A stretch of 64,000 nt of DNA from Phyllobacterium brassicacearum (GTDB lineage: Bacteria; Pseudomonadota; Alphaproteobacteria; Rhizobiales; Rhizobiaceae). The stretch lies in NCBI RefSeq assembly GCF_003010955.1, contig NZ_PGGO01000028.1:1-64000 (forward strand), read 5' to 3'. Position numbers and translations under genes: made by a program. Of this stretch, positions 36,861-45,080 are shown piece after piece. Positions within the stretch are counted from its first letter, which is position 1. Every line of letters begins with the position of its first letter. A model generated the notes under the pieces. It was not told the DNA's origin. It did not search any database and saw only the letters and a program-made list of their open reading frames with translations.

Positions 36861-37409
36861 TCAATTGATAAATGTATTTCTTACGCGCCCGGAGTTCTTC
36901 AGATAAATTGGCCATACCAATACCTGGATTAAATGCAATGCTGCGCTGTAATTGAGTATTTGATGCATCCATATCTCGATAGACACATTACCCCATACAG
37001 TTTCGAGGATGATGAAATATCTGAATAGTTCGTATACCTTCCAAACCGCAAGGGCGACGAATAGAACCGTGCACAACTTCGGAAAATGTTTACTTTTCAC
37101 AAAAAATAAATACACACACATCAATGGAAGTATAAAACATACAACGTATACAGGCATATCCCTAAATATCAAATTGATATAAGAGATTTCACCATCAATC
37201 ACTTGTGAAATGAAGTCAACAGCGACGCTGTATGTCACAATCCAATAATACAACGTCAATATAAGTATATTTGCTCCCAACAAAATAAGCCACCCTCGAA
37301 TGCCTCTTGGTGACTGTGCGCCTTGGGTCGATATGTCTGTCAGCAATTTTTTTCCTTTACAGAAAGCAGAAACCTGATGCTCGAAGAGAGCGGCCCGATT
37401 GGTTTGCAT
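36861..37409 (-). CDS. DUF2569-like four-helix membrane protein
   Basis: A 182-residue protein with 'GIRGWLILLGANIL' at residues 36-49, the entry to the first helix of DUF2569 proteins, and four membrane helices (about 38-60, 84-104, 112-132 and 148-168). It lies 128 bp upstream of the giant secreted-protein gene on the same strand and is AT-rich compared with the exporter genes. The role of DUF2569 is unknown. Position suggests an accessory, anchoring or protection function for the secreted protein, but this is inference. Confidence 0.7.
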   Translation of the reverse strand: MQTNRAALFEHQVSAFCKGKKLLTDISTQGAQSPRGIRGWLILLGANILILTLYYWIVTYSVAVDFISQVIDGEISYINLIFRDMPVYVVCFILPLMCVYLFFVKSKHFPKLCTVLFVALAVWKVYELFRYFIILETVWGNVSIEIWMHQILNYSAALHLIQVLVWPIYLKNSGRVRNTFIN

Positions 37410-38070
37410 AATTGTTAAGACTGGCCAAAGTCGCGCCAGTCACTGCACTGATTAGATTGATAGGTTAGCCGCAACGAGCAACCAAGATGGGGATCTCGCC
37501 ATTGGCGTTTTTGGCATCCGTTCAACAAGGACGCATGCTGTTGGCCGCCTTCCACTCACAAGGCCCCTCGCTCCGAGCCTGCGTATCACACGCGAATATT
37601 TCCTGCCGTTACGTTTTTGATCGCACCCCGATGACCCGACACAATGATCCTGTTGTCGAATAGCGGATAAGTAACTGGGTTCGATGAATACTGTCAATAT
37701 CTACGATCAAAATCTTTTCGCCACAATATATCTCCAATTGTGCAGATTGATATTCAGCACTCTATCAGGCTTGCAGAATTATTAACATTAATATTTAAAA
37801 AAGTACACTATAGAACGACTCACGTCCACAAGAATACTTGGGTCCTATGAGAAGAAAATGGCCAATATATACAGGATTTTTCCATAGGATGGAGCTGACT
37901 TTGAATAAAGTACTTATTTACTACGGCGCGATAAGGACTACTTCAATGATACTACTTACCGTCGCCAGTTTTCACCGACGTCACATATGACCCGGCGCTC
38001 TCTTACAAGAATGGCGGTGGCGCGGAATGGGCTGCGCCAACAGGCCTGAACGGGAGTCGCGATTTAGTAG
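37410..38070. other. Intergenic stretch
   Basis: No gene is recognised. AT-rich runs alternate with a more GC-rich segment (37480-37680) that has an 81-codon minus-strand frame of unclear meaning. Confidence 0.4.
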
Positions 38071-38213
38071 GCAGCGCTGGTGATCTTGCCGATATTGATG
38101 ACATTCTGCCCTTGGCGGCCAGCATTGTCGCGGCAAAGGATGACTAGACGTCGTCGACCATCGCTCCTTCCAACGACGGGCCACAGGCTCGACGGCCGAG
38201 GCTTCCTTAGGGA
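38071..38213 (-). pseudogene. Ghost of a second HlyB-type exporter gene
   Basis: About 140 bp align with 26050-26206 inside the intact exporter gene, with indels. On the minus strand 'EASAVEPVARRWKERW' corresponds to 'KASAIEPVVAAQWEERL', and in another frame 'AGRQGQNVINIGKITSAAY' corresponds to 'AAKGQNAIQYVSKITSAAL'. Frameshifts and loss of both ends make it non-functional. It shows another type I exporter once lay here. Confidence 0.7.
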
Positions 38214-38229
38214 GAGTTCCAGAGGAGGC

Positions 38230-38263
38230 ATTATGCAACTTTTGACGCACAGAACTAGAACAT
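38230..38263 (+). repeat. Dispersed repeat R1, copy 4
   Basis: 'attatgcaacttttgacgca' then 'cagaactagaacat', a divergent R1 copy adjoining the exporter ghost. 'agttccaga.gag' upstream is shared with copy 3. Nothing recognisable is seen from 38264 to 38652. Confidence 0.6.
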
Positions 38264-38652
38264 CGATCGATGAGCCTGACGTCCGCTTCGCCGCCAACAG
38301 CCCAACAGCAGACCTTCCCTAATTATCTAGAACTCGGTTTTTGGCGCTGCCGCAGGCTTCAAAGCAGAACTGCGCCACCATTGGTTGCGCATCAGGCCGC
38401 AAATCGCCCGACTTCAACGGTTCAGCGGAACATGAATAGATTCCGGTCAGATTGATGTGTTCCCCGGCCATGGTCGGTCCACAGCTTCGTTAGGTCCGTC
38501 TGCCACCTGCTGCTGTGAATGCACCTCTCCGCCGGACCAGCCTATGAGACGGCTCTCATGCGCCAGAAGCGGTCAATGGAAAGCCTGCTCGATGCTATCC
38601 CAAGAGTCGCCTTGCCAAGGTGCGGTTTGTTTTACCGCAGCCAACTCGCCCC

Positions 38653-40455
38653 TCACTTTGGCAGACCCGCTTTGACGTAGCCGTCAATGAAATGCTGCAG
38701 GTCCGCGTCTTTGCGGAACGGTTGTCCGCTTGCCCAGTAATCGACCGAGAAATTCGGGATCGCGGCAAGGTAAAGGCGAGCTTCCTCCCGGGCCTCCTCA
38801 ATGCAGCCAAGCTGCGCCAGGCTCGCGGCCAACAGCCGCCGTGAGCCAGTCCCCCGTGCGGCATCTTGGCGAAGCGTTTCGATGGCGTCTTCATACCGAT
38901 CTGCCGCATATTGAGCCCAGCCGAGCACCCAATAATACCATCCCGGCGGATACGGATTCAGACGAAAGGCCTTCAGGGCACAATCTATCCCCTCGACAGC
39001 GCGTCCTTCGAATACCATCAGGTCGGTGAGCAGCGCCCAGACGTCGGCATGGTTGGGGTTGATTCGAAGCGCCACCTGGAACCCTGCCACTCCTCCAGCC
39101 AAGTCACCGTCGTAGGCCCGCACATATCCGAGAATCCAATGTGCGTCGGCATTTTGCGGGTCGAGCAAGACCGCGCGTTCGGCAGTGACACGCGCCTGCG
39201 CGCGATGTGGGTCAACGGCTTCTCCCCAATACAGCCAGCCGAAATGGTGCGTCATCGCGAGCCAGGCATATGCTTCAGCGAAATCCGGATCGAGTTCTAT
39301 TGCTTTCTCGAGGAGCGGGCGAGCCGCCCGGTTTCCTTCGGGCGATTGCATCGCCAGCACGCGTCCGCGCACGAAAAGATCGTAGGCGTCGAGATTTGTT
39401 GTCCGTTGTCTGGCGATGGGCCGGGCAGACGGCAGGACATTTGCGAGAGCGCTCACGATCTTCGCCACGACCTCGTCTTGAAGGGTGAAGATATCCGCCA
39501 GGTCGCGGTCGAAACGGTCAGCCCAGAGATGGCTTCCATTGGTCGCGTCGATGAGCTGGGCATTAATCCGCACCCGCGCTGACGCCCGCCGGACGCTACC
39601 TTCGATGACATAGCGAACGCCAAGCTCCCTGGCGATCGCGCGGATGTCAACCGACCGGCCCGCATACGCAAAGCTCGAATTGCGAGCGATCACCAGAAGG
39701 CCAGGGACCTTGGAAAGATCCGTGATCAAGTCTTCCGCTAGACCATCGCCGAAGAAACCCTGTTCCGGATCGCTGCTCATATTCGTGAAAGGCAGCACCG
39801 CGATCGAAACTTTGTCCTGCAGCCTGGGCTGGGTCGACTCGGGCTGGAGCGCCGGGCCCGCGGGAACGGCCTCCCAGCAGACTCGATAGACTCGGATCGG
39901 GCGAGCGATGTGCTTGAGAACGCGCTCCCCCTGATCGTCGAAGCGGACTGGCAATTTGCGATCGACATGCTCATAAACGGTATGGGAGATAAGTATTCCG
40001 CCGGCGTCGGCCAAAGCCTCCAGCCGAGCCGCGATATTAACTCCGTCGCCGAAGATATCGTCGTCCTCGCTCATGATGTCGCCGAGATTTATGCCCATCC
40101 GAAACATCAGACGGCGATCTTCCGGATGGGCCGCGTTTCGCTCCGTCATTGCCTGCTGCAGTTCGACCGCGCAGCGCACCGCTTCTATGGCACTGGAGAA
40201 CTCAGCGATGAGCCCGTCGCCAGCCGTTTTTACGATGCGGCCGCGATGCGTCTCCACCGCTGGCCTGACGACATTTCGCAACAGCACCCGCAGCCGCTCG
40301 TGAGTGCCCTCCTCGTCGCGCTCCATTAAGCCACTATAGCCTGCGACATCAGCCGCGAGGATCGCCGCCAGCTTCCTTTCAGGGCGGGCAGAAGAGGTGG
40401 TCGGATCGCTATCGTCGAGCATTTCATGAGTGTACGCTGCCCCTGAGAAACCCAC
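38653..40455 (-). CDS. Class III adenylate cyclase with TolB-like domain and TPR repeats
   Basis: A 600-residue protein of a plan common in rhizobia. Residues ~26-195 are a class III cyclase domain with metal Asp residues in 'ILAADVAGYSGLM' and 'KTAGDGLIAEFSS', and 'FGDGVNIAARLE'. Residues ~215-330 form a TolB/FlgO-like N-terminal domain ('VSIAVLPFTNMSSDPEQGFF'), and the rest is TPR repeats. It would make cAMP in response to unknown partners bound by the TPRs. An ATG at 40422 is a likelier start than the GTG at 40455, though neither has a strong ribosome site. It is the third cyclase-type gene in the window. Confidence 0.9.
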   Translation of the reverse strand: MGFSGAAYTHEMLDDSDPTTSSARPERKLAAILAADVAGYSGLMERDEEGTHERLRVLLRNVVRPAVETHRGRIVKTAGDGLIAEFSSAIEAVRCAVELQQAMTERNAAHPEDRRLMFRMGINLGDIMSEDDDIFGDGVNIAARLEALADAGGILISHTVYEHVDRKLPVRFDDQGERVLKHIARPIRVYRVCWEAVPAGPALQPESTQPRLQDKVSIAVLPFTNMSSDPEQGFFGDGLAEDLITDLSKVPGLLVIARNSSFAYAGRSVDIRAIARELGVRYVIEGSVRRASARVRINAQLIDATNGSHLWADRFDRDLADIFTLQDEVVAKIVSALANVLPSARPIARQRTTNLDAYDLFVRGRVLAMQSPEGNRAARPLLEKAIELDPDFAEAYAWLAMTHHFGWLYWGEAVDPHRAQARVTAERAVLLDPQNADAHWILGYVRAYDGDLAGGVAGFQVALRINPNHADVWALLTDLMVFEGRAVEGIDCALKAFRLNPYPPGWYYWVLGWAQYAADRYEDAIETLRQDAARGTGSRRLLAASLAQLGCIEEAREEARLYLAAIPNFSVDYWASGQPFRKDADLQHFIDGYVKAGLPK

Positions 40456-40555
40456 AATCGCCGCAGCGGTCAGTGTGCAGGGAATTACACGTGGTGAGAT
40501 TGCAAGCGCGGCCGGTCGTTCTCACATGCAGCCATATTGAACCGGTTGGCGATCT

Positions 40556-40738
40556 TCACTCGATGACCAGCCGGCTCCCGACTGGATGCGGAGAAGAACC
40601 CCACGTCTCAATCACCGTCGCGAGCGCAAATGCACATCCCTCTCGATGCCAACATTCGGCCACTTCGAGAGGATCTCGAGAGGTGGTGTGCTTTAGCATT
40701 GGTGACGCCTGTTGGATGGGCCCGCTTGCTGATGACAA
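40556..40738 (-). pseudogene. XdhC-family N-terminal remnant
   Basis: Sixty codons from a TTG start read 'DPLEVAECWHREGCAFALAT' and 'VIETWGSSPHPVGSRLVIE', the N-terminus of XdhC/CoxF proteins that insert sulfurated molybdenum cofactor into xanthine dehydrogenase-type enzymes. A stop follows at once, and the NAD-binding half is absent. It directly follows the remnant of a molybdenum hydroxylase large subunit. Confidence 0.7.
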
Positions 40739-40740
40739 GT

Positions 40741-40845
40741 TTATGCCGTCAGGACATTCTCTATTTGGATTGGCAGCGTACGCACGCGCTTGCCTGTGGC
40801 ATGAAATACAGCATTGGCGATTGCCGGCGCAGTTCCCACTAGTTT
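40741..40845 (-). pseudogene. Molybdenum hydroxylase large-subunit C-terminal remnant
   Basis: About 34 codons read 'VGTAPAIANAVFHATGKRVR' then 'TLPIQIENVLTA', the C-terminus of the xanthine dehydrogenase/aldehyde oxidoreductase large subunit. Traces upstream to about 40950 appear frameshifted. With the XdhC remnant it marks a lost aldehyde or isoquinoline oxidoreductase-type operon. Confidence 0.6.
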
Positions 40846-40981
40846 CGAACCAGATTCACCATCACCATGCCGGCACCCGAACGTCGCTTGAACTCCGAAG
40901 AGTATCTAAGGGGATGTCGTGCAGATATGTCCCTATCTTCAAGACCTCGATCTATTCACGGATGGAAGGCCAAGAGCGAAC

Positions 40982-41401
40982 TCATGGATGAGCCGCGGTG
41001 ACAGCCATCATCAGTTCTCCCATGAATTCGCGTCCGTTGTGGTGCGAGATATCGCCGACAGAGAGCATTCCGACCATCCGTTTCTTATCGTCGATAACCG
41101 GCAGGCGTCTGATCTGCTTTGATTCCATCAACCGAATGGCATCTTCAACAGTCTCGTCAGTCCGGCAATAGACAATCCCTTTGGTCATGACATCTCGCGC
41201 CGTCAAAGAAGCCGGATCCCTGCCGTTGGCGAGAGCCCGGAGCGTGATATCGCGATCCGTGACCATGCCGATGAGGCGGTCATTCTCGCCGACGGGTATG
41301 GCGCCGACATCATCGTTTTTCATTATTTTCGCGAGTTGTGAAAGCGAGGCATCAGGCGTGACCCAATTCACCCCCTTATGCATTGCTTCAGAGACTTTCA
41401 T
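40982..41401 (-). CDS. CBS-pair domain protein
   Basis: A 139-residue protein made of two CBS motifs ('MHKGVNWVTPDASLSQLAKI', 'IGMVTDRDITLR', 'VMTKGIVYCRTDETVEDAIR', 'VGMLSVGDISHH'), which together form one Bateman module that binds adenosine nucleotides. Stand-alone CBS proteins often act as energy or redox sensors. The ATG at 41401 is chosen because GGAGG lies five bases upstream. A perfect FNR/FixK-type box sits about 60 bp upstream, so induction under low oxygen is likely. Confidence 0.9.
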   Translation of the reverse strand: MKVSEAMHKGVNWVTPDASLSQLAKIMKNDDVGAIPVGENDRLIGMVTDRDITLRALANGRDPASLTARDVMTKGIVYCRTDETVEDAIRLMESKQIRRLPVIDDKKRMVGMLSVGDISHHNGREFMGELMMAVTAAHP

Positions 41402-41454
41402 AGCAACCTCCATATTTTGAAAGTGCGGCATTGAATAATACACCTCTTTGTCCA

Positions 41455-41468
41455 TTGATGCACATCAA
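41455..41468. promoter_or_regulatory. FNR/FixK-type box upstream of the CBS gene
   Basis: TTGAT-GCAC-ATCAA is a perfect match to the TTGAT-N4-ATCAA consensus. With the box centred at -41.5, transcription would start near 41420 on the minus strand, about 19 bases before the ATG, with a TATTAT-like -10 between. Confidence 0.75.
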
Positions 41469-41550
41469 CACGGCGGCAACTGACGCTAAATCCCTTATCA
41501 ATGACGTCTGCGATGCTCAGTAGCAAGGCTGATCATGTGCAGCAGCCGCC

Positions 41551-41748
41551 TCACTCTTGAGAGATCATCGCACAGCGGGATTGTGTCATTTCGGGATTGG
41601 CGTTCGCATTTAACAACAGGCCAGCGCGATTTAGGTTCCAATCATCGCCGTGACGTGGCGACCGAGCCATGGCAAGGTCCTCGGGCGAATAAACGCCGTG
41701 AAATTCCGCGGTATCCATGATGCGCTTCTGAAAAATGGGCGGGAGCAT
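41551..41748 (-). CDS. Small hypothetical protein
   Basis: A 65-residue frame ('LPPIFQKRIMDTAEFHGVYS') with a weak ribosome site. The first half looks protein-like; the second half is less convincing. Not recognised. Confidence 0.3.
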   Translation of the reverse strand: MLPPIFQKRIMDTAEFHGVYSPEDLAMARSPRHGDDWNLNRAGLLLNANANPEMTQSRCAMISQE

Positions 41749-41872
41749 GTATCGTCTCTTAAGCGTCAGTGCCGAAAAATGCCTGACGACAAGATGAGCT
41801 TATATTAACCTGCTCATTCAGCAAAAATACCGTTGGGCGACAGCTGCCGGACGGCGACAGGAGTGATCGGTC

Positions 41873-42961
41873 TTGATACCACTCGGCAAGCCAATCGAAC
41901 AGATTCTGGGGGTCGGCGCGCTTCTTTTGCTGGCGATCGGCTGCGTTGTTGTGCTTTGGCCTTTCCTGTCGGCCATCCTGTGGGCAGCGGTCATATGTTT
42001 CTCGACATGGCCCATCTACAAGAAGTGCGAGCGGGCAGTCGGCGGCTACAAAGCACTGGCGGCCGCCGTGATGACATTGCTGGTAGTCCTCGTTCTTGTC
42101 GCCCCGTTTGCCGTAATGGTGGCGACCCTGGCGGACAGCGCAGGCAGCCTGATCACGGGGACGATCCGCATTCTCGAGCAAGGTCCTCCGGCGCCACCGC
42201 GTTGGGTCGAAGGGGTGCCGGTGGTTGGGGAGATCTTGGCTGTCTATTGGGAGAGCTTGGCCCACGACGTCCCCGCCTTCATCATTGAGCTCAAGAAGTT
42301 GATCGGCCCCGTCACCGACATCGCCGTAACTGGCGGAACGGTGTTCGGGATTGGCCTTCTTGAAATCGGACTGAGTGTATTCACCGCCTTTTTCTTCTAT
42401 CTCCACGGCCGACGGATGACGGCCCATATGCGCGAAATCAGCGAACGATTCGCCGGGTCCCGCGGCCAGCAGCTGCTCATGGTGGTCGGAGCAACCGTAA
42501 AGGGCGTCGTTTACGGCTTGATCGGTACGGCACTCGCCCAAGCCCTCTTGGCTGGTATCGGCTTCTGGATCGCCGGTGTTCCTCAGGCGCTATTGCTTGG
42601 ATTCCTCACGTTCGTTATGTCGTTTGTCCCGGCCGGCCCTCCGCTTGTGTGGGGCGCGGTGGCGTTTTGGCTCATTGTGCAGGGAACGGTTTGGTGGGGC
42701 GTTTTCGTCGCGGCATGGGGTTTGCTGCTTGTCAGCAGCATCGACAATGTCCTCAGGCCTTATGTCCTCGGTAAGGCCAACAATCTGCCCGTGTTGCTCG
42801 GTCTGCTCGGGTTCATTGGCGGCGTTCTGGCCTTTGGCCTCATCGGCATATTCCTCGGCCCTGCACTGCTCGCTGTCGCCTACAGCCTCTTCCTTGAGTG
42901 GACTGCCGCCGAGGTAGAGGAACGCAGGCATCCCACGCCGTCACCGACGGATCCCGACTGA
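41873..42961 (+). CDS. AI-2E family transporter (PerM/YdiK-like)
   Basis: A 362-residue membrane protein with the family plan: two N-terminal helices, a longer soluble middle (about 95-155), and a conserved C-terminal set of helices including 'GVPQALLLGFLTFVMSFVPA' and 'NVLRPYVLGKANNLPVLLGL'. The family includes putative autoinducer-2 exporters and Na+/H+ antiporters, so the substrate is uncertain. The start appears to be TTG at 41873, with AGGAG nine bases before it. No partner gene is obvious. Confidence 0.9.
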   Translation: MIPLGKPIEQILGVGALLLLAIGCVVVLWPFLSAILWAAVICFSTWPIYKKCERAVGGYKALAAAVMTLLVVLVLVAPFAVMVATLADSAGSLITGTIRILEQGPPAPPRWVEGVPVVGEILAVYWESLAHDVPAFIIELKKLIGPVTDIAVTGGTVFGIGLLEIGLSVFTAFFFYLHGRRMTAHMREISERFAGSRGQQLLMVVGATVKGVVYGLIGTALAQALLAGIGFWIAGVPQALLLGFLTFVMSFVPAGPPLVWGAVAFWLIVQGTVWWGVFVAAWGLLLVSSIDNVLRPYVLGKANNLPVLLGLLGFIGGVLAFGLIGIFLGPALLAVAYSLFLEWTAAEVEERRHPTPSPTDPD

Positions 42962-43426
42962 GCTTTCTTAGTCTGACCTCGGTGGCAGGCTTGACTAGCT
43001 CGGCCATGGACCGGGCCGGTGACAACCTTGTCCTTCGTATAGGTCTTGAGGGTGACGTCGGTTAGAGGCAGATTGATGGGTGGCTCTTGATTGCGGCGCA
43101 ACAGAACCTTCATAGTGTCAGCCTCGTCAAGAGGTGCCCGGTCCTCCCCATCGGAACTGAGCAACCTCTTCGCAGCTGGCTTACACGAGACCGAATGTGT
43201 TCGAACCCGCGACCCGTCAGATTGCCCATTTCATGTAAATCAATCTTCAAATACCAAGAATGAACTTAAATACACGACGTATGTAACTGTTCTTCCCGGG
43301 GCGCGATCTGCTCACGTCAAGGGGTGCCTGAACCGCTAAAGCAACAAGTTGAGCAGGCTTGTCTATGGAACGCCACCAGCCCGGCTGGCGAAGCGCCCTC
43401 TCATCCATGCAGATCTAGCTCGCTCC
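42962..43426. other. Intergenic stretch
   Basis: No gene is recognised; it ends at the EcfG-type promoter of the next gene. Confidence 0.45.
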
Positions 43427-43451
43427 GGAACAAATCGGCCTGAACACCGTT
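43427..43451 (+). promoter_or_regulatory. EcfG-type general stress promoter
   Basis: GGAAC (43427-43431), 16 bases, CGTT (43448-43451): an exact match to the alphaproteobacterial EcfG consensus. It lies 31 bp upstream of the DUF883 gene start. Confidence 0.8.
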
Positions 43452-43482
43452 CCTTACCAGCTCCATTTCAAGGAATAACTCA

Positions 43483-43839
43483 ATGGCCGACGCACCTGAG
43501 CCTGAAACCCCGAATGCCGACGAAATCCAAAAATCCCTGGAGAAACAGATCGCAGCCCTTCGAAAGGAAATCACAAAAATCAACAGAACCATTGCGGAGC
43601 GGAGCACCAAAGTTTTGGACAATGCGCACGAGCAGGCCTCGGACCTGTCTGGCAACGCATCGTCGCTGGCATCACGGGCAACGCAGCAACTGCGGACGCA
43701 AGCTCAAGCGGTTTCCGAGATCGCCCGCGAAAACCCCGGCACCACGACTTCTGTACTTGGCATCGTCGGTATTGTTGCCTTCCTGTTGGGCGTCGCCGTT
43801 GGACAGACTTTGACCGATACGCGTCGTCGATGGTATTGA
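43483..43839 (+). CDS. DUF883 (ElaB/YqjD-type) membrane-anchored protein
   Basis: A 118-residue protein: a charged coiled-coil stretch (residues ~14-85, 'LEKQIAALRKEITKINRTIA') and one C-terminal membrane helix ('TSVLGIVGIVAFLLGVAVG') followed by a short basic tail. This is the plan of ElaB/YqjD proteins, tail-anchored proteins induced in stationary phase and stress that can bind ribosomes. An EcfG promoter directly upstream supports general-stress control. Confidence 0.85.
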   Translation: MADAPEPETPNADEIQKSLEKQIAALRKEITKINRTIAERSTKVLDNAHEQASDLSGNASSLASRATQQLRTQAQAVSEIARENPGTTTSVLGIVGIVAFLLGVAVGQTLTDTRRRWY

Positions 43840-44215
43840 CCTTGAACATTCGCGACCGATGTCCGTGACGATAACCTCTTCCACATTCTGGAAGGCTGGA
43901 CGGATCGCGCTTCGCAGCAAGCCCACGTTTTCAGGGAGCGCTCGTCGACCTCGCCACCAAGGTCGAAATCGTGGCGCGCAACGCTCGGCCAGGAGCACGT
44001 CGGCCTGCCAAACAAGGCGTGGGCCTGCAAAGACTCTCTTTCCAATTTTCTGAATCCTTCATGCCTCAGAACTGCAATAAGACCGGACACTATCGGGATC
44101 TTGAGGCATGAGCTGAACCCAACCTGAAATCACCAGCACCCGGTCCCCCAATTCCAGTGATGCTCGAACACGTCGATGTATCGACTTCGTTCACGCATAA
44201 CGGTACGTGAAAAAT
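43840..44215. other. Intergenic stretch with possible decayed coding sequence
   Basis: One plus-strand frame reads 'DNLFHILEGWTDRASQQAHV', vaguely like an antibiotic-biosynthesis monooxygenase, but there is no start and stops interrupt it. Nothing can be called. Confidence 0.3.
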
Positions 44216-44434
44216 TCAGCGTTGCTTGGCTTTGCGGGTAGCATACCGCCGATCGCGCTCCGTCTTCCGTTCGGCTTTATCGGTCGCCACGCGCGTGATA
44301 CGATTTTTAGCTTCAGCTTCGAGCGCATCGGCCTGCGCCGATGCAGCGCGAGCGACTGCTGCAGCCTCGACGATCTGGCGATCACGTTCTTCCTGGACTG
44401 ATCGTTCGCGTTCTACAGAATGAGGTCCAGCTTG
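44216..44434 (-). pseudogene. DUF6481-type C-terminal remnant
   Basis: An open frame without a start reads 'VQEERDRQIVEAAAVARAAS' and 'RKTERDRRYATRKAKQR', the charged helical C-terminus of DUF6481 proteins common in rhizobia. Upstream the frame runs into a stop inside the end of the 49-residue gene. The N-terminal part is missing. Confidence 0.5.
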
Positions 44435-44562
44435 TTAAAATCTTTGTCATCCTTGTCTCGCAGATTTACGGAGAGATGGTTTCCATCCTCATAGACGAAT
44501 TCCACTGTATACCCGCCGATACCGCCTTCATGCGGAGTGACATAGGTTTGCCGTATTTTCAT
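44413..44562 (-). CDS. Small hypothetical protein
   Basis: A 49-residue product ('MKIRQTYVTPHEGGIGGYTV', 'EFVYEDGNHLSVNLRD'). The ATG at 44562 has a strong GGAGGG five bases upstream, so translation is likely. The end looks abrupt and abuts the DUF6481 remnant; it may be truncated. Not recognised. Confidence 0.5.
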   Translation of the reverse strand: MKIRQTYVTPHEGGIGGYTVEFVYEDGNHLSVNLRDKDDKDFNKLDLIL

Positions 44563-44779
44563 AATGCCCTCCGAGGCTTCTATCTTCCTTCGCCAAACCC
44601 TACTCAAGTCGTTTTGGTTCCATCGAACGTCACAGGCCGCGGCTCCGCTTGCAGCGCTTTGCAAATCCGCCCTGGGGCTTGAGACCCGTGTGCAGTCGAC
44701 CCGCCAGGCCCGAACATCACCAGATATCACTCGCCAAGGCGCCATCCGGAGCCGACAAGCGTTTGCGGCTAACATTCGC

Positions 44780-44804
44780 GGAACCGATGCTGCTCCGTCG
44801 CGTT
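44780..44804 (+). promoter_or_regulatory. EcfG-type general stress promoter
   Basis: GGAAC (44780-44784), 16 bases, CGTT (44801-44804): the same exact pattern as at 43427. It lies 45 bp upstream of the entericidin-type gene. Confidence 0.8.
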
Positions 44805-44849
44805 GTGCGAGCGTTGGATTAAACTTTTGAAGAACGGGAGATACTGTCC

Positions 44850-45005
44850 ATGAAACTATCCCACATTGTTCCAATTGCCGCTGTCCTTGCTCTTGTCGAA
44901 CTTTCAGGGTGTGCAAATACCATTCGCGGTATGGGGGCTGATACGGCCAACACCGTCAATGCAACCCAGAGCGCTGGCCATCGCGTGGCCAGATCTGCCA
45001 ATTAA
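44850..45005 (+). CDS. Entericidin-type small lipoprotein
   Basis: A 51-residue protein with a lipoprotein signal: a basic start, hydrophobic core, and lipobox L-S-G-C with Cys21 as the lipidated residue. The mature part ('CANTIRGMGADTANTV') fits the entericidin A/B family, small stress-induced envelope lipoproteins. 'gggag' precedes the ATG. An EcfG promoter lies upstream, as is common for this family in alphaproteobacteria, and a strong hairpin follows at 45055. Confidence 0.85.
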   Translation: MKLSHIVPIAAVLALVELSGCANTIRGMGADTANTVNATQSAGHRVARSAN

Positions 45006-45054
45006 TTGGATACCAGACCCAGGCTACATCGCTTTTGTCGATTTGAATGCTACA

Positions 45055-45080
45055 ACGGCCGCATCCTGATGCGGCCGTTT
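45055..45080 (+). terminator. Hairpin terminator after the entericidin gene
   Basis: ACGGCCGCATC-ct-GATGCGGCCGT, a perfect 11-bp stem, 50 bases after the stop, followed by a short T run. It is likely the end of the monocistronic mRNA. Confidence 0.75.

Noticed and set aside
43859-44100. Possible antibiotic-biosynthesis-monooxygenase-like fragment ('FHILEGWTDRASQQAHV').
   Set aside because: Too short, interrupted by stops and without a start. The resemblance is weak.
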